Shown in pieces: positions 9,738-20,400 of a DNA stretch of 64,000 nt. Every line of letters starts with the position of its first letter. Within the stretch, counting starts at the first letter, position 1. The DNA lies in the NCBI GenBank assembly GCA_956465555.1, contig OY101115.1, positions 4,626,120 through 4,690,119 on the forward strand. The letters run 5' to 3'. The notes under the pieces were generated by a model. The model saw only the letters and a program-made list of their open reading frames with translations. It searched no databases and had not been told where the DNA came from. The stretch comes from Nitzschia sp. pyKryTriq1. Taxonomy: Eukaryota; Bacillariophyta; Bacillariophyceae; Bacillariales; Bacillariaceae. The position numbers were made by a program, and so were the translations under genes.

Positions 9738-10600
9738 CTAAAACAGCTGGCCAGCGAGATCGTCATTGACGTGACGGTATCCAATCGGACGCGGGGACCA
9801 AGCACCAGGAAGAACTTCGCGACGATGACGATACTGGCCGCGGCGGAATCTATGTCCTTCTTCAGCGGCGTTAGCACCAAGGCGGCGCTTTTCCCTTTCC
9901 CAAACGGCTGCGGCGCCCTCGGCGGCAGCATGGTTGGCAACGCCAACAACTCGTTCCGCATGCAGACGCTTCTTGTTGCGGAAAAGATTACTCTCGTCTT
10001 CTCGTTCCGCATACCGACGCATGTGGAGAAAATGTTTAAACATTGCTTCATCCACGGCGACGACTTTCTCCCAATTGATAGTCGTAGGAGTGATTGCGAC
10101 GACGTCATTCGAAGCGACGACAGGAGCAGGGACGATCATGGCCTTCTTGTTCGAAACCATCTTGCGGCGAAGGACGACCGCAACAACGGGGATGGCGGAA
10201 GCAACAACGAAGAAGATAGCGTGCTACAATCAAATCACGAACAAGAATGAATGAGAGGACATGGGAAGAAGGCGAGGTGACTTTCCCAATCGCCGCCGCA
10301 AACAAACGTACCGCAACGAGGATGGCGGAAGCAACAGCGAAGAGGATGGCGGAAGCAACAACGAAGTAGGCAGCGTACTACAATCAAATCAAGAACAAGA
10401 ATGAATGAGAGGACATGGGAAGAAGGCGAGTTGACATTCCCAATCGCCGCCGCAAACAAACGTACCGATGGTTGTGCCGGAACAACTTGCGGCGCCTGCT
10501 CCGCTTCGACAGGTCCACAGATGAGTTCCGCTCTGTATGCTTCGGCGTTGGCGGTAGCGTTGGCGGCGATGGCGATGGCTTTGGATGTAGTGACTCTCAT
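9738..10600 (-). CDS. Small membrane protein with a tandemly duplicated intron-exon unit
   Basis: Predicted exons in transcript order are 10600..10466, 10377..10312 and 10223..9738 (228 aa). All junctions are phase 0 with GTACGT donors and TGTAG acceptors. Exon 1 gives an Ala-rich N-terminus (MRVTTSKAIAIAANATANA). Exon 2 is only 22 codons and encodes a hydrophobic segment (YAAYFVVASAILFAVASAIL). Exon 3 opens with a similar hydrophobic stretch (IFFVVASAIPVVAVVLRRK) and then a hydrophilic, Ala/Arg/Glu-rich tail with 'WEKVVAVDEAMFKHFLHMRR'. Both introns are 88 nt and differ at only three positions by eye, so exon 2 arose by tandem duplication of an intron plus the start of exon 3. The function is unknown. 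It lies tail to tail with the CRAL-TRIO gene; the same arrangement recurs at 14.6 kb with a different-looking protein. Confidence 0.6.
10224..10465 (-). repeat. Tandem duplication of an 88-nt intron with a 66-nt exon
   Basis: The segments 10224-10311 and 10378-10465 match at 85 of 88 positions by eye. The intervening 66-nt exon repeats the beginning of exon 3, and is itself internally repeated ('gttgcttccgccatcctc' twice, about 27 nt apart). The unit is 154 bp. Because the added exon is a multiple of three and flanked by phase-0 introns, it can be included or skipped without breaking the frame. Confidence 0.8.
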
Positions 10601-12109
10601 GGTATGGTCGGGATGCAATCGATGGAAATGAATGTCGTCCAAATGATTTTATGAGGCAAAATGCAACGCTTTCCATTAGTGTTGGTTTTTTCGTTGAGAT
10701 CGGTTTCTTGGTTTGTTTTTGGAATGTGTTCTGAGCTCGACTTTGTTCGTTGTGTGATTGATATCGAAATAAGCCCCCCCCCCCCAAGGCAATAAATAGC
10801 ATAATTATGCTACCATTACGGCGGCGTCCAACTCATCCCCTGGAACGAGCAATACTGGACGCCCCAAGAGGCAAGTTGAGATGAGGACAGTGTTGATCGA
10901 GCATCTGCCAATATGCTCTGTCGGTCTACGACATAGTAGTTCACTTCAAGCGTCACTCTACTACTAGTAGTAGTAGTAGTTGTTGTTGTTGTTTTCAACT
11001 AGTAGAGTAGTACTTGTGCTAGTAGTATAGTAGATAATCAGGGCCACCAACAAAGCCTCGCTCCTTCCTGCCTCTCTGCTACTCTAGACTAGAGTGGACG
11101 TGCTGGAGATTACTGCGGAAGTCGAACAAGTGCTACCAGTACCAGTAGTACCAGTACCAGTACCAGTCCTGTAAACAATAAAATATCATTTCGCGTTCCA
11201 TAGAATCCAATAAGAACCGGATGAACTCAAGAACATCGTTCTACTCCCAGATCAGTTAACATTCCAAGTAAGCGAGAACCCGAAGAAGCTTAGTATTTCG
11301 ATTGATGATCTTAAGGAATGAATACACTATAAAAATGTACTTACGCCAGCCTTTGAGGAATTTCCAAACCAGTCGAAACAACATACTTTTATATCCATTT
11401 CCTAATACAATTCAATATTAGATACCATTCTCCATCCTCGTTTTCAATCCAAAAAAAACAAAAAAACACGAGTACGCGATGTCTCGTGTTGTAGCGTCGC
11501 TCGAAGTGCCATCACAACAGGTGGTCGGATTCACAGGGAAATCAAAATTATTCATTTTCGGAATTGCAGCCCTCCTTAAAAACCACTACTCGAACCAGAA
11601 TATTGCTCGAAAAAAAATGGTTTCAAGTCTGGACAATTCTGGAGAGGTACCCATATCTGGCTCAAAAAACACTAGATATCTCGTGATAACATTTTGGCTC
11701 CCAGTGCCGTTGCGAGAAGTGGTGGCATTTGTGTCAGAATGAAAATTATTGAAATCCTGGACTAGTACCGTCCTCTAATGGCAATGCTTTAAAAACCAGG
11801 AGGATCATGGTACTCATGCTTCAAGTCTGGAAAACTTTAGAGAGCGCTGACTTTTACTATCGAATCCGAGCGAATATTGTGATGTGTGGGTCGTTCGAGT
11901 CATTATCATTCCGACTCAAGCGATCCTCCCGTTTGATCAATCGGACCCGATTACCAAGATCCAATATTCCACTAAGAGTACCTGTACGCTAGTCGCAGTA
12001 GCAATACTATGAGAAGCGCAAGTGATGTTCCCCTCACCACCACCACCACCACCACCACCACCCGAGTCTTCCTCTATTATTCGTTCCTGCTATCGCTTCT
12101 TCTACCGGT
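10601..12109. other. Intergenic DNA without a supported gene
   Basis: It contains a C10 tract at about 10774-10783, CTAGTAG and CCAGTA microsatellites (about 10960-11170), and an AT-richer stretch from about 11180. An ATG at 11479 opens an 87-codon frame preceded by a TATAAAAA-like word at 11328 and an A-rich leader, but the product has no recognisable motif. Two imperfect copies of 'cttcaagtctgga..attttagagag' (about 11625 and 11820) hint at an old local repeat. A (CAC)n run lies at about 12039-12062. Confidence 0.45.
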
Positions 12110-12659
12110 ATCACTACTAGTGCCTGTACTACTCCCGATTCGGAGGCACCATGGACATCTCCGCCATTGCGGATGGTTCCGATTTGTCGGCCGCTGCCAT
12201 TCTGGAGTGAGAGACCCCTACGGCCAACTTTTATGTTACGGCTCTGGAAGGTCGGACCAACTTGGATCCTCCCATTTCCGATCCGGAAGTCTCGATCAGT
12301 CTCCTCTTTGCGGCGCGTCCGGGAGACGGGTCGACCGGATCGGTGCTAGCGATGCAGTACCGAGCCACGGCTAGTTTTATCACCACCGCCACTTACTACG
12401 ATCCAGGCTTTCTCGCGCTTCCAGCCTTTCGAGAAGAAGCGGCCGTCTTGGCCTATGTGGTGGGATTGAGACAATCCGGAAATGCCATTTTTGAGAATCT
12501 CAGCTCTCTCAGTTTGACGGTCCAAGCGGCCACTCCGGTGGCGGCTCCGACTCCTGCCCCCGTTTCTCCCACTACGGCTCCCGTTGCCACCCCACCCCCC
12601 ACTCTCCGTCCTACCACCGCAGCGACAACCTCTCCCACTCGGTTTCCGACTCGCGCTCA
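12110..12659 (+). pseudogene. Fragment of a secreted-type Thr/Pro-rich host gene
   Basis: One frame reads 'MDISAIADGSDLSAAAILE', then a TGA stop at about 12208-12210, then 'ETPTANFYVTALEGRTNL', 'SISLLFAARPGDG', 'VLAYVVGLRQSGN' and a Pro/Thr/Ala linker (TPAPVSPTTAPVATPPP). The coherent protein on both sides of the stop suggests a decayed gene piece. The linker is like those joining domains in diatom secreted proteins, but I do not recognise the family. At 12660 it is fused directly to a piece of the CRAL-TRIO gene, in the same direction. Confidence 0.5.
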
Positions 12660-12869
12660 AGAAATTGCATACAGAAGTCATATACCTTCGGTGAGTAGTC
12701 AGTACCACTACAGTACGGTACAGTACGATACAGTACGATACGGTACTTTGTATACGAGTGCGAGTACAGTATGATTGTTCTGTGGCCTTGGTGATTGGAA
12801 TACACTATGGATCATGATATCGAATGCTGTTCTAACGCATCGCTCGTCTTTTATTATTTCGTTCGCTCG
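12660..12869 (+). pseudogene. Short fragment of the CRAL-TRIO/GOLD gene (end of exon 2 plus most of intron 2)
   Basis: The stretch matches 9041-9247, from 'aagaaattgcatacagaag' through the donor and almost to the acceptor, with small differences in the GTACAGTAC microsatellite. It shares 'ttgttctgtggcc' with the truncated duplicate at 13273 but 'ctaacgcatcg' with the intact gene. It therefore records a separate copying event from the larger duplicate. No protein function is expected. Confidence 0.85.
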
Positions 12870-12879
12870 TAAACTTAAA

Positions 12880-13270
12880 AAGTGAAAAGGTGAAGGGACG
12901 TACTCGAGAGATTCTCCATGACATTGGAATAGAAGAGATTGCCTTTGGCATCGCGTCTTTGAAAGATTTTGGGTAACAATCCATCACTCGCCATTGCAGC
13001 AAAGAGACGTGGCTGGGCCATAGGTGGCTCCAGTCACAAAGATACAGTTCGTGATCTGATCGTAGTACATGCCACCGGCGTACGTCGGCCCACTAACAAA
13101 TTCAAAAATAAAAAGAAGCATGAGAATTGAAAGACGTATGGCATCGAGCATTAAAACATACAAACCAACAAACAAAAGAGTAATCACTTACACATCCGGA
13201 CCTGTTTGAAAGGCAGCAATATTGTCGGGGAGAATATCGACATCAGGGCTATTGTTATCGTCGGGAGACG
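12880..13270 (-). pseudogene. Minus-strand fragment of an unrelated spliced gene
   Basis: On the minus strand the sequence reads 'DILPDNIAAFQTGPDV', then a clean GTAAGT...TTAG intron (13191 down to 13093), then 'GPTYAGGMYYDQITNCIFVTGATYGP'-like sequence (about 13092 to 13010) before coherence fades. The pattern 'YDQITNCIFVTGATYG' resembles a repeat of a beta-propeller-type protein (inference). Both ends are cut by pieces of the CRAL-TRIO gene. It is a two-exon slice of a host gene that is not otherwise in the window. Confidence 0.55.
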
Positions 13271-13281
13271 GGGTGATTAAG

Positions 13282-14441
13282 ATGGTGGAAGAGGTGACGG
13301 AAGCAAGAGCCGAAGCCAAGTCTCTCGACTTTTATACCGACCCAAAGCTGGCCCTCGGCTGTGACATGTCCGTCTACTTTGCCCAGTACCCGCAAGTCTA
13401 CAGCGGTATGGCCAAGAACGGATGCCCACTCTTCATTTCCAAGCCGGGAGTTTTGAATGTGGACGCCGTCGAGTGTATCACCACTCTCCTTGGTATTGTC
13501 AAGTTCCACTGGCACATCATGATGCATGACTTTGGGGGACGACTTCGAGCACAAAAGGCCAAGGACCCTCATTTCAAACGATTCGAGTGTTTTTGCGTTC
13601 TGGACCTGGAAAACTTGACAATGGGACAACTCAACTCCAAGACATTGGCGATCATCAAGGAACAGTCAGCCATCGACTCGCTTTGCTTCCCAGAAACCAT
13701 GAACAAAATGGTCATTATCAATGGACCGCGCTTTTTCGGGGCCACCTGGTCGCTCATCAAGGGTTGGTTGGATCCACAAACAGCCGGAAAGATTGAAGTC
13801 ATCTCTGCCAAGAAGGCTTGGACCAAGAAACTACTGGAGTTTGTAGATGAGGATGTACTTCCTTCGGATTATGGGGGTAAGGGACCCGATACGCAAAAGA
13901 CAATCGACAAGGAAAACTTTTCGGGCAAAATGAAGAAATTGCATACAGAAGTCATGTACCTTCGGTGAGTAGTCAGTACCACTACAGTACAGTACGGTAC
14001 GGTACTTTGTATACGAGTGCGAGTACAGTATGATTGTTCTGTGGCCTTGGTGATTGGAATACACTATGGATCATGATATCGAATGCTGTTCTATCGCATC
14101 GCTCGTCTTTTATTATTTCTTTCGCTCGTCATTATAGTGGCCACCATTCCTGCACGTACGAGGTTGCCGCTGGCGAAGAACTTGCCGTCACCATTTTCAC
14201 ACGATCCACAGCGGGTGCCAAATTTACCCTCACGGACGCCAATCATGCCAAGGCACCATGGGTGGAGAATTTCGAGGTGAAACACGATGGTACGGATGAT
14301 ATGAATGAGACTCCCTCGCACATGCTCATTACGAAGGAACATATTATTGGACCAGCAAGCGTCAAAGTCAAGGTGGATTCTAATGCGGGACGATGGTCGA
14401 CACACAACTTCTTGATCGCCTTTTCAGTCTACAATCCGTAA
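13282..14441 (+). CDS. 5'-truncated duplicate of the CRAL-TRIO/GOLD gene
   Basis: From 13273 the DNA follows 8378 onward almost base for base to about 14507. Exon 1, intron 1 and the start of exon 2 are missing. The first in-frame ATG is 13282; exons 13282..13964 and 14138..14441 would give 328 aa with the CRAL-TRIO core and the GOLD-type exon intact and the splice sites preserved. Amino acid changes from the parent are few (for example A to V in 'EEVTEAR', H to N in 'LENLTMG'). The CRAL-TRIO N-terminal helices are lost, and the upstream DNA is a fragment of another gene, so expression is uncertain. It may be a young pseudogene or a short paralogue. Confidence 0.6.
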
Positions 14442-14540
14442 ACGCAAACGCATGACCGGTATCATCGAAACGGGAAACTCTAATTATTATAAAAGGAAGA
14501 TCGCAGTGTTTTATTCTATTCTATTAAAATAGTTGATCTT

Positions 14541-14579
14541 GGATTCCAATGCGGGACGATGGTCGACACACAACTTCTT
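14541..14579 (+). repeat. 39-bp extra copy of the GOLD exon end
   Basis: The sequence from 'ggattccaatgcggg' to 'cacaacttctt' repeats 14375-14413 with one difference visible. It lies just past the 3' end of the truncated duplicate, so it is a further small copied piece in this rearranged locus. Confidence 0.75.
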
Positions 14580-14614
14580 TGTCGATCGATCGAACCGCGG
14601 CAGCAATGAGAAAT

Positions 14615-15223
14615 CTAGCCGCTGCCGTTGTCGAGGCTAGGGAACAAACAGCGAGGCGATCCCAATGATTCCGAGGACGACGAAATGCCATTTTGTGTTT
14701 CGTTTCGATGGGCGGCCAAACGAGGTGAACGACGCAATACAATAGGATTCTTTTCGGCGATTTCAGCATGAGATGGCGACTCGCCATCAAAGGCGTCGCT
14801 GATATAATAAAGAGCGACCGTAGCAAAGCCAAGCGCCATCGCTTCAGCTTCTTCGGCCAACTGTTCTTGCTTCGATTTCTCGATGGCCCGAACCAAATAG
14901 TCACGCGACCCTTCAAGAATGCGAGCTGTGGAGTGGTCGCCGCTCTTTTCGACATAAAAGACATCGGTAGTAGGAGCGATGGGAGAGCAGGCCACAAATC
15001 GGAAGCGCTTGATCTTTCGATCAGTGCGGTACTCGCGGACGGTCAAGCCAACGATGAGGGAGACGAGGGTGACGAGGAAAATGGCAAGCCAGTCGAGATC
15101 TCCGACGACGAACCAAAAGATCATGCTGGGGGCAACAGTAGTGCTTTCCGCAATAGCAATAAGGAAGGAAGATGCAGCAACTGCAACGAGGAAAGTGATG
15201 AAAGGGATGATGATGATGTGCAT
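14615..15223 (-). CDS. Two-helix membrane protein with RRSPRLA motif, function unknown
   Basis: This single-exon ORF of 202 aa starts with 'MHIIIIPFITFLVAVAASS'. It has two hydrophobic segments (about residues 3-27 and 33-62), then a charged region with 'VREYRTDRKIKRFRF', a helical Glu/Lys-rich stretch ('AIEKSKQEQLAEEAEAM') and 'VLRRSPRLAAHR' near the C-terminus. RRSxRLA-type motifs recur in many uncharacterised diatom proteins (recollection, not checked). It sits tail to tail with the truncated CRAL-TRIO copy, mirroring the 9738-10600 gene beside the intact copy, but the two membrane proteins do not align convincingly by eye. Confidence 0.6.
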   Translation of the reverse strand: MHIIIIPFITFLVAVAASSFLIAIAESTTVAPSMIFWFVVGDLDWLAIFLVTLVSLIVGLTVREYRTDRKIKRFRFVACSPIAPTTDVFYVEKSGDHSTARILEGSRDYLVRAIEKSKQEQLAEEAEAMALGFATVALYYISDAFDGESPSHAEIAEKNPIVLRRSPRLAAHRNETQNGISSSSESLGSPRCLFPSLDNGSG

Positions 15224-15813
15224 TCGGAAACAATGTGGGATGAAAAAATCGACGCGATGATCGATAAATGTGATCGATATGTTGTGAGCGACGTCCGATG
15301 ACCGTTACTTGCTTTCTGTACGGTTTTCACAAACTCGAAAACGTCAAGTCCGTACGTCACAGGCATTGCGCCTTATGTAGAAAGAAACCGAACATTCGAT
15401 ACACGTCATTCGCGAATCGCGCTTGCTTGCAGCAAAAGGAATGGGACGTCAGACGTCAGCTGTTAGATTGCCTGGCCGTCATACGATAAAAGATCCAATC
15501 AATCCTCAGATCCATCACGCGTCCTGCTGGCGAGCTCGCCTGAACGGAAACAAGACCATGTGACAGATGGAGAAGATCTTCCCGCCAAATAAGGCCAACA
15601 TCGTCGTCAGTCGTGCTCAAACTGTCGTGACCGTGTCTCACTTGGATAGATGAAGAAGATCGGGCCTCTTTTCTGTACAGTACAGTATCTCTTCGCGTTG
15701 TTGTTGTTGCTGCTTTATTTTGTGGATGCAAATCAAAAGGAAAGCATGTTGAGTACATACGAGTGCAACCCAACACCTTTCCTCTGATTGTTGCTTCCGA
15801 ATAACATGAGACG
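15224..15813. other. Intergenic DNA between divergent genes
   Basis: No gene is supported. Two adjacent GACGTCA words occur at about 15445-15459 ('gacgtcagacgtcagctg'), about 360 bp upstream of the secreted-protein gene. The remainder is ordinary non-repetitive DNA. Confidence 0.45.
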
Positions 15814-17292
15814 ATGACAAGATCCGCTATTACCATGACGAAGATACGATTATTATTGCTACTACTCGTAGTACTCGCACCTTTCTTCTCGCCTTCCGCT
15901 GGCGTGGCGGCGGCAAGCAACAACGATGAAGAAGACGAAGCGTCGCGATATGATTATCCAGCGAGAAAACGACGAGATCGAGTGTTATCATTATTCGAGC
16001 AAAGAGTGTTGGCACCAGAAAAAGAATCCGCCAGTGATAATTTTCGCAACGAAGAACCGACGTCCTCTCTCGTGGAGCCCTATCAACAAAAAGACGAAGT
16101 TCTCATTGCAGATGAAGATGTAAAACATCACTCGGAAGCTACGCCGCCCCTCACCAAGAATTCGACATTGGAAAAGGTCCTTCTTGATGATGCTACTACG
16201 AATTCATCCGACACTGCGACCGATGAGGATAAAGCAGCGGCATCTCTTCCTGATGCTACTACGAATTCATCCGACACCGCGACGGACCAGGATAAGGCAG
16301 CGGCATCTTCCACGAACTCTTCGTCGGCTGGTGTTGGTGTTACGACAAGTGGAAAGAAGGACGATGAGGACGATGGAGACGACTCCAAATCCGACTCGAA
16401 AAAGTCCAAAAAGACCCCATCGCCCAGTGCTTCCCCGGCACCCACATCCGAATCATCGAAAAAGTCAAAGAGCTCCAAGGACTCCTCCCCAACGAGCTCT
16501 CCGGCACCGACGTCGGAATCCAAAAAGTCCAAGAGCTCCAAAAGTTCCAAAGACGACGACTCCCCTACCAGCTCTCCAGCGCCCACTTCGAGTGATTCCA
16601 AAAAGTCCAGCAAGAGTTCCAAGAGTTCCAAAGGCTCCAAAAAAGGAAGCCAGACCTATCAAGGGAAGTATGTTCGGCTCCGAGACTATCGAAAATCCTG
16701 TTCTTCGAATGCCGGATGTATCAAGGATTTGAATGCTTTTTGTATGGGAGGAATGGATGTAGTACAAGAGTTTGAGGTAGAAGATTTGGGGACGGTGGCG
16801 ATTCATCTCGATATTGCGTGGGACTTTGCCAAGGCACCTTCGACATGTGGAACCGTATCGACAAAAGAGGAGACCCTGCTAGGCATTGGATGGCTTCCCA
16901 TTACCTTGGCCAACAGCTACGTATGCTATAGTGAATACGTCTACCGGATCCCAGAGTCTCCCAATCTGAACAATCAAACCTTTGCGGGTCGATTCCAAGT
17001 CGAACTACCCGACGGAGAGAAACTCGAGGGACAGATTTTGAGTGGAGCCGTCTGTGAACTCTTCTCCCCGGACGATGACAATGTCTACTTGAAAATGAAC
17101 TCCTTTGCTATCCTCGCCATGATACCAGGCTACTCGGTATCATTACAATATCAACTGGATGAACGGGACATGGAGGTCATGGAAGTGTTGTCCGGAGCTC
17201 CGCACATTACCATGATGGAAGATGATTCCTACAATAGTGGACGATGGGATCACTTACTGCCCGTGACAGCTTCCATTCTTCAGGGGAAATAA
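15814..17292 (+). CDS. Secreted Lys/Ser-rich protein with conserved C-terminal domain
   Basis: This single-exon ORF of 492 aa begins with a signal peptide (hydrophobic core LLLLLLVVLAPFF, cleavage likely after GVAAA). Next is an acidic region with a perfect-length 21-aa repeat pair (DATTNSSDTATDEDKAAAS, DNA at 16189-16251 and 16252-16314). Then come about four copies of a 'SPTSSPAPTSES-KKSKSSK' unit with Lys/Ser clusters. The last 210 residues form an even-composition domain with paired cysteines ('RKSCSSNAGCIKDLNAFC', 'PSTCGTV', 'SYVCYSEY', 'GAVCELF'). Alternating Lys and Ser resembles the heavily modified segments of silaffins and related frustule proteins, so a role in silica or the cell wall is possible (inference). 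The C-terminal domain is not one I recognise. An inner Met at 15835 is an alternative start. Confidence 0.75.
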   Translation: MTRSAITMTKIRLLLLLLVVLAPFFSPSAGVAAASNNDEEDEASRYDYPARKRRDRVLSLFEQRVLAPEKESASDNFRNEEPTSSLVEPYQQKDEVLIADEDVKHHSEATPPLTKNSTLEKVLLDDATTNSSDTATDEDKAAASLPDATTNSSDTATDQDKAAASSTNSSSAGVGVTTSGKKDDEDDGDDSKSDSKKSKKTPSPSASPAPTSESSKKSKSSKDSSPTSSPAPTSESKKSKSSKSSKDDDSPTSSPAPTSSDSKKSSKSSKSSKGSKKGSQTYQGKYVRLRDYRKSCSSNAGCIKDLNAFCMGGMDVVQEFEVEDLGTVAIHLDIAWDFAKAPSTCGTVSTKEETLLGIGWLPITLANSYVCYSEYVYRIPESPNLNNQTFAGRFQVELPDGEKLEGQILSGAVCELFSPDDDNVYLKMNSFAILAMIPGYSVSLQYQLDERDMEVMEVLSGAPHITMMEDDSYNSGRWDHLLPVTASILQGK

Positions 17293-17497
17293 TAGTAATA
17301 ATAGTAATAATAATAATAATACTGTAGAAAGGAACACAATGCGAAAGCGTTGCGATGTGCTAGCCGTTCATTCGCAGCTAGGTCGCTATACGGTATACAG
17401 TCAAGATTAAGAGTATTCGCAACAATACTATATCATGGCAATTTTACTTCTACTACTCTAGTAGTAGTTGTCTATGCTTCTAAACGTGTATATCAGT

Positions 17498-20400
17498 TTA
17501 GTACCAATCTTCCTCCTTGTAAACATAGCCGAGGTCTTCGCAGGAACATTTGTTATGAGCATGGCACCATCGGTGGATTGCCTTGGCGACAGGAAGTCCA
17601 GATATCGGACCGCACGTCGTGAGCCTGTGGCGGCCTCCCCTGAGACGACATACGAGGGGAGGATCTCCTTGAAGTAAACCTGTCATATTAGACCATCCAT
17701 CGTAATGGAATGGTCCCGTCTGCGTAGTTCCACCACTGAATGGGTTCTTTGTAATGTTTAAACTCTCCGCTTGCGTGTAGAGCTCTTCTTTAAGGGATCC
17801 AGCAAAAGAGTCGTCAGCACTCGCACCCTGATGACTCGTCTCGCGAGGAGGCTTGTGTTGCTCCAAGACCAAACCCACCAACAAAGCACAGGGTCCCGTG
17901 TCGTGGTTCTTGGGAGAATACTGTCCGGCGGCCGCTCGATCTATCAATACTTGTGGACGACGGGGGCCCTTCAGCCGTAGTATCAAGTCAGCTATGGCAC
18001 CCGACTTCGGTAGTCCCCATTCAGAGCATTGCTGTTGCAACGCCTTCTTAGTCCATTTGGAGTAGTCGGCACTACTACTAGCACGAGCCCCACTGGTCGT
18101 ACTTTCTTGACTGATAGTAACATCAGTCGGCGAAATACTCGTAGTGCTCTGGGCAGAAGAAGCACGGCTTGAACTCGACGGGGCTAGTAGGTAGCGGTTG
18201 TGCTGCCTTGCAGTAGTAGCTGTTCCTTTCAGACGCGTGTCCAAAGCAATCGGCTGCAAGTCATCGGAAAGTTCCTCCAAAATGGCTTGTCGTTCTCGTT
18301 CTCGGCGAGCTGCCAGCCGCTGTTGCATGGCGTCCTTGGCCATGCGCGAAAAGTCCACTTCAGGAGGAATCTTCTTGACCAAGCTCTTGAATTCTTGGTA
18401 AGTATACTTGACTTCTAATTCTCCCCCTTTGGCTTCTTGCAAGACTCGCGATGCCCATCGGGACAATTCGAACATGGAATTTTCCGGCGACGAAGTGCGC
18501 AAGACATCAAAACCTTCCGTCTCCAGACTCTCAATCAATTGGTCAAACTCTTGTTTCGTAGTCTGGTACTTTTCGTGCCCAATGTACCCTCCCGTGACTT
18601 GCTGCCGTTCGACCTTTCCTTCAATAATGTAGGCCATCCGACAAGTCGAATATCCAAAGATAAACTGGCCTTGATACATTCGTTTCTTTTGACTGGTCCA
18701 TCGTCCATCGGCGATACTGATGACGACATCTTCCACGCTCTTGCGTTCCACCAGTAGAGGCAAGAGTTTGTTTCCAGCAAAGAAACAGTAGTCGCCAATC
18801 GACAAGGTGCCGACAAAATACGGCAAGCCGGTCATGTCCAGTTTGTTGCACATGCTGTGCAAGTTATGGGCCTCGCCTCCTCCCTCTTTACGATCGACGG
18901 CCAAACAAATTCCCCGAAATTTCAATGGCTCGTCTCCCGCGTACAAATATTTGCTGGTCCGATAATGCCCTCCTGGGGCGGGAAAGAGTCTCGACCGCAC
19001 TTGCAACGCTTTATGATAGCCTCGTGTCGTCAATTCGATAAAGGGTCGCCCTCCTTGGGCCTTGTGCTTTCGTAAGTACGGCATGGTATTGTCTTGGAGC
19101 GCCGCAAAGAGCTTTTGGATTTGCTTGTACTCGGCACTCCGAGTCGAAGGATCCTGATAATGTGCCGCTCCATTATCGGCATCTTGGACTCGCGTCAATC
19201 GGCCGGGACAGACACCACCACCACTACTACTACTAATAATACTCTTGAGCCGTTCATCGATCTGTGGAATCAATGTGGCCAAGGAGGCCCAACTACTTTT
19301 TTGAGTCAAGTGTTGCTCCAACTCCGAGTCCGATAGGGATGATAATGGGAATGATAATGATGATGTCCTCGTAGACAATAGTACATGATCCAACATGGCC
19401 ACCAAGGCTGCTTCGGCAATGGTATAAAAGGTTCGTTGCGGTCCTCGAAGAAATGATGTATTGGTGATTGTATTTCCCGTAGGTGCGACTCCTCCTCCGG
19501 GAGATGTCTTGATCCGATCCGCATGTTCTTGTTGCAACAAATCTTTGAGATCGGCGACTCCTCCCGAGCCCGAGCCTGATCCCGATCCCGAGCCTCGTCC
19601 CTTTAATCGTTCACAGTATTCGTCGGGAGACCGAATGGGAAATTCCACTTCGAGTGCCAAATAGACGAGCCGTGACACCATGCGATCCAGTTGTCGTCCT
19701 TGATGAGAATGATGGACGAGCTTCCGAGCGGCTTTCCAAAATACGATACAATACTGGGCTCGAACATCCGGGTAGGATTTGGTCTGATCCAATAGTCGGG
19801 GATAGTGGTACAATGGCTTGGTGTTGGTGATGTTGGTGTTGGGAGACCTCGAAGAGAGTGATGACGATGCTGGTAGTGGTACTGGTAGTGGTACTGGTAC
19901 TGGCACTGATGATGATTGGACCAAGGTCGTAGAGGTAGTCGTAGTAGTAGTAGTAGAGGTAGAGGGTCCTGGTGGAGCCGTACGAGTTGATTTGAGATAG
20001 GGATTCTTGGGAGGTGGTGGTTTCGTGGTTGTTGCCTGATGCTTGTGGGCCGGCTGCTGCTGGTGGTGGTAGGGTCGTTCCATGGTACCCGGAGTAACGG
20101 CGGAAGCACTACTTGTAGCAGTAGCAGTAGCAGTAGCAGAACGTGGAGTCATTTTGGGCGGCACCGACGACAACAACAAGCGTTGGTGATGATCATTGTC
20201 ACTGCCATCATCATCATCATCATCAATATCAATCGAAATCACAACATTCCTACTGCTCGAACCATAGCTGTGGTGTTGGTTGTTGTTGTTGGTGGTGGTG
20301 AATGATGGTCTCGTCGTCGTCGTCGTCGTCGTAGTGCCGGTAGTGCCGGTAGTGCTGGTATACGCCGTACTACTCATAGAGCAGCCGCTGACGTCGTGCG

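Noticed and set aside
14980-15300. Plus-strand ORFs over 14768-15301
   Set aside because: They overlap the better minus-strand membrane-protein frame and show no motif.
16128-16640. Acidic/Leu-rich minus-strand ORF opposite the Lys/Ser protein
   Set aside because: It is the complement of the SSK repeats and has no independent support.
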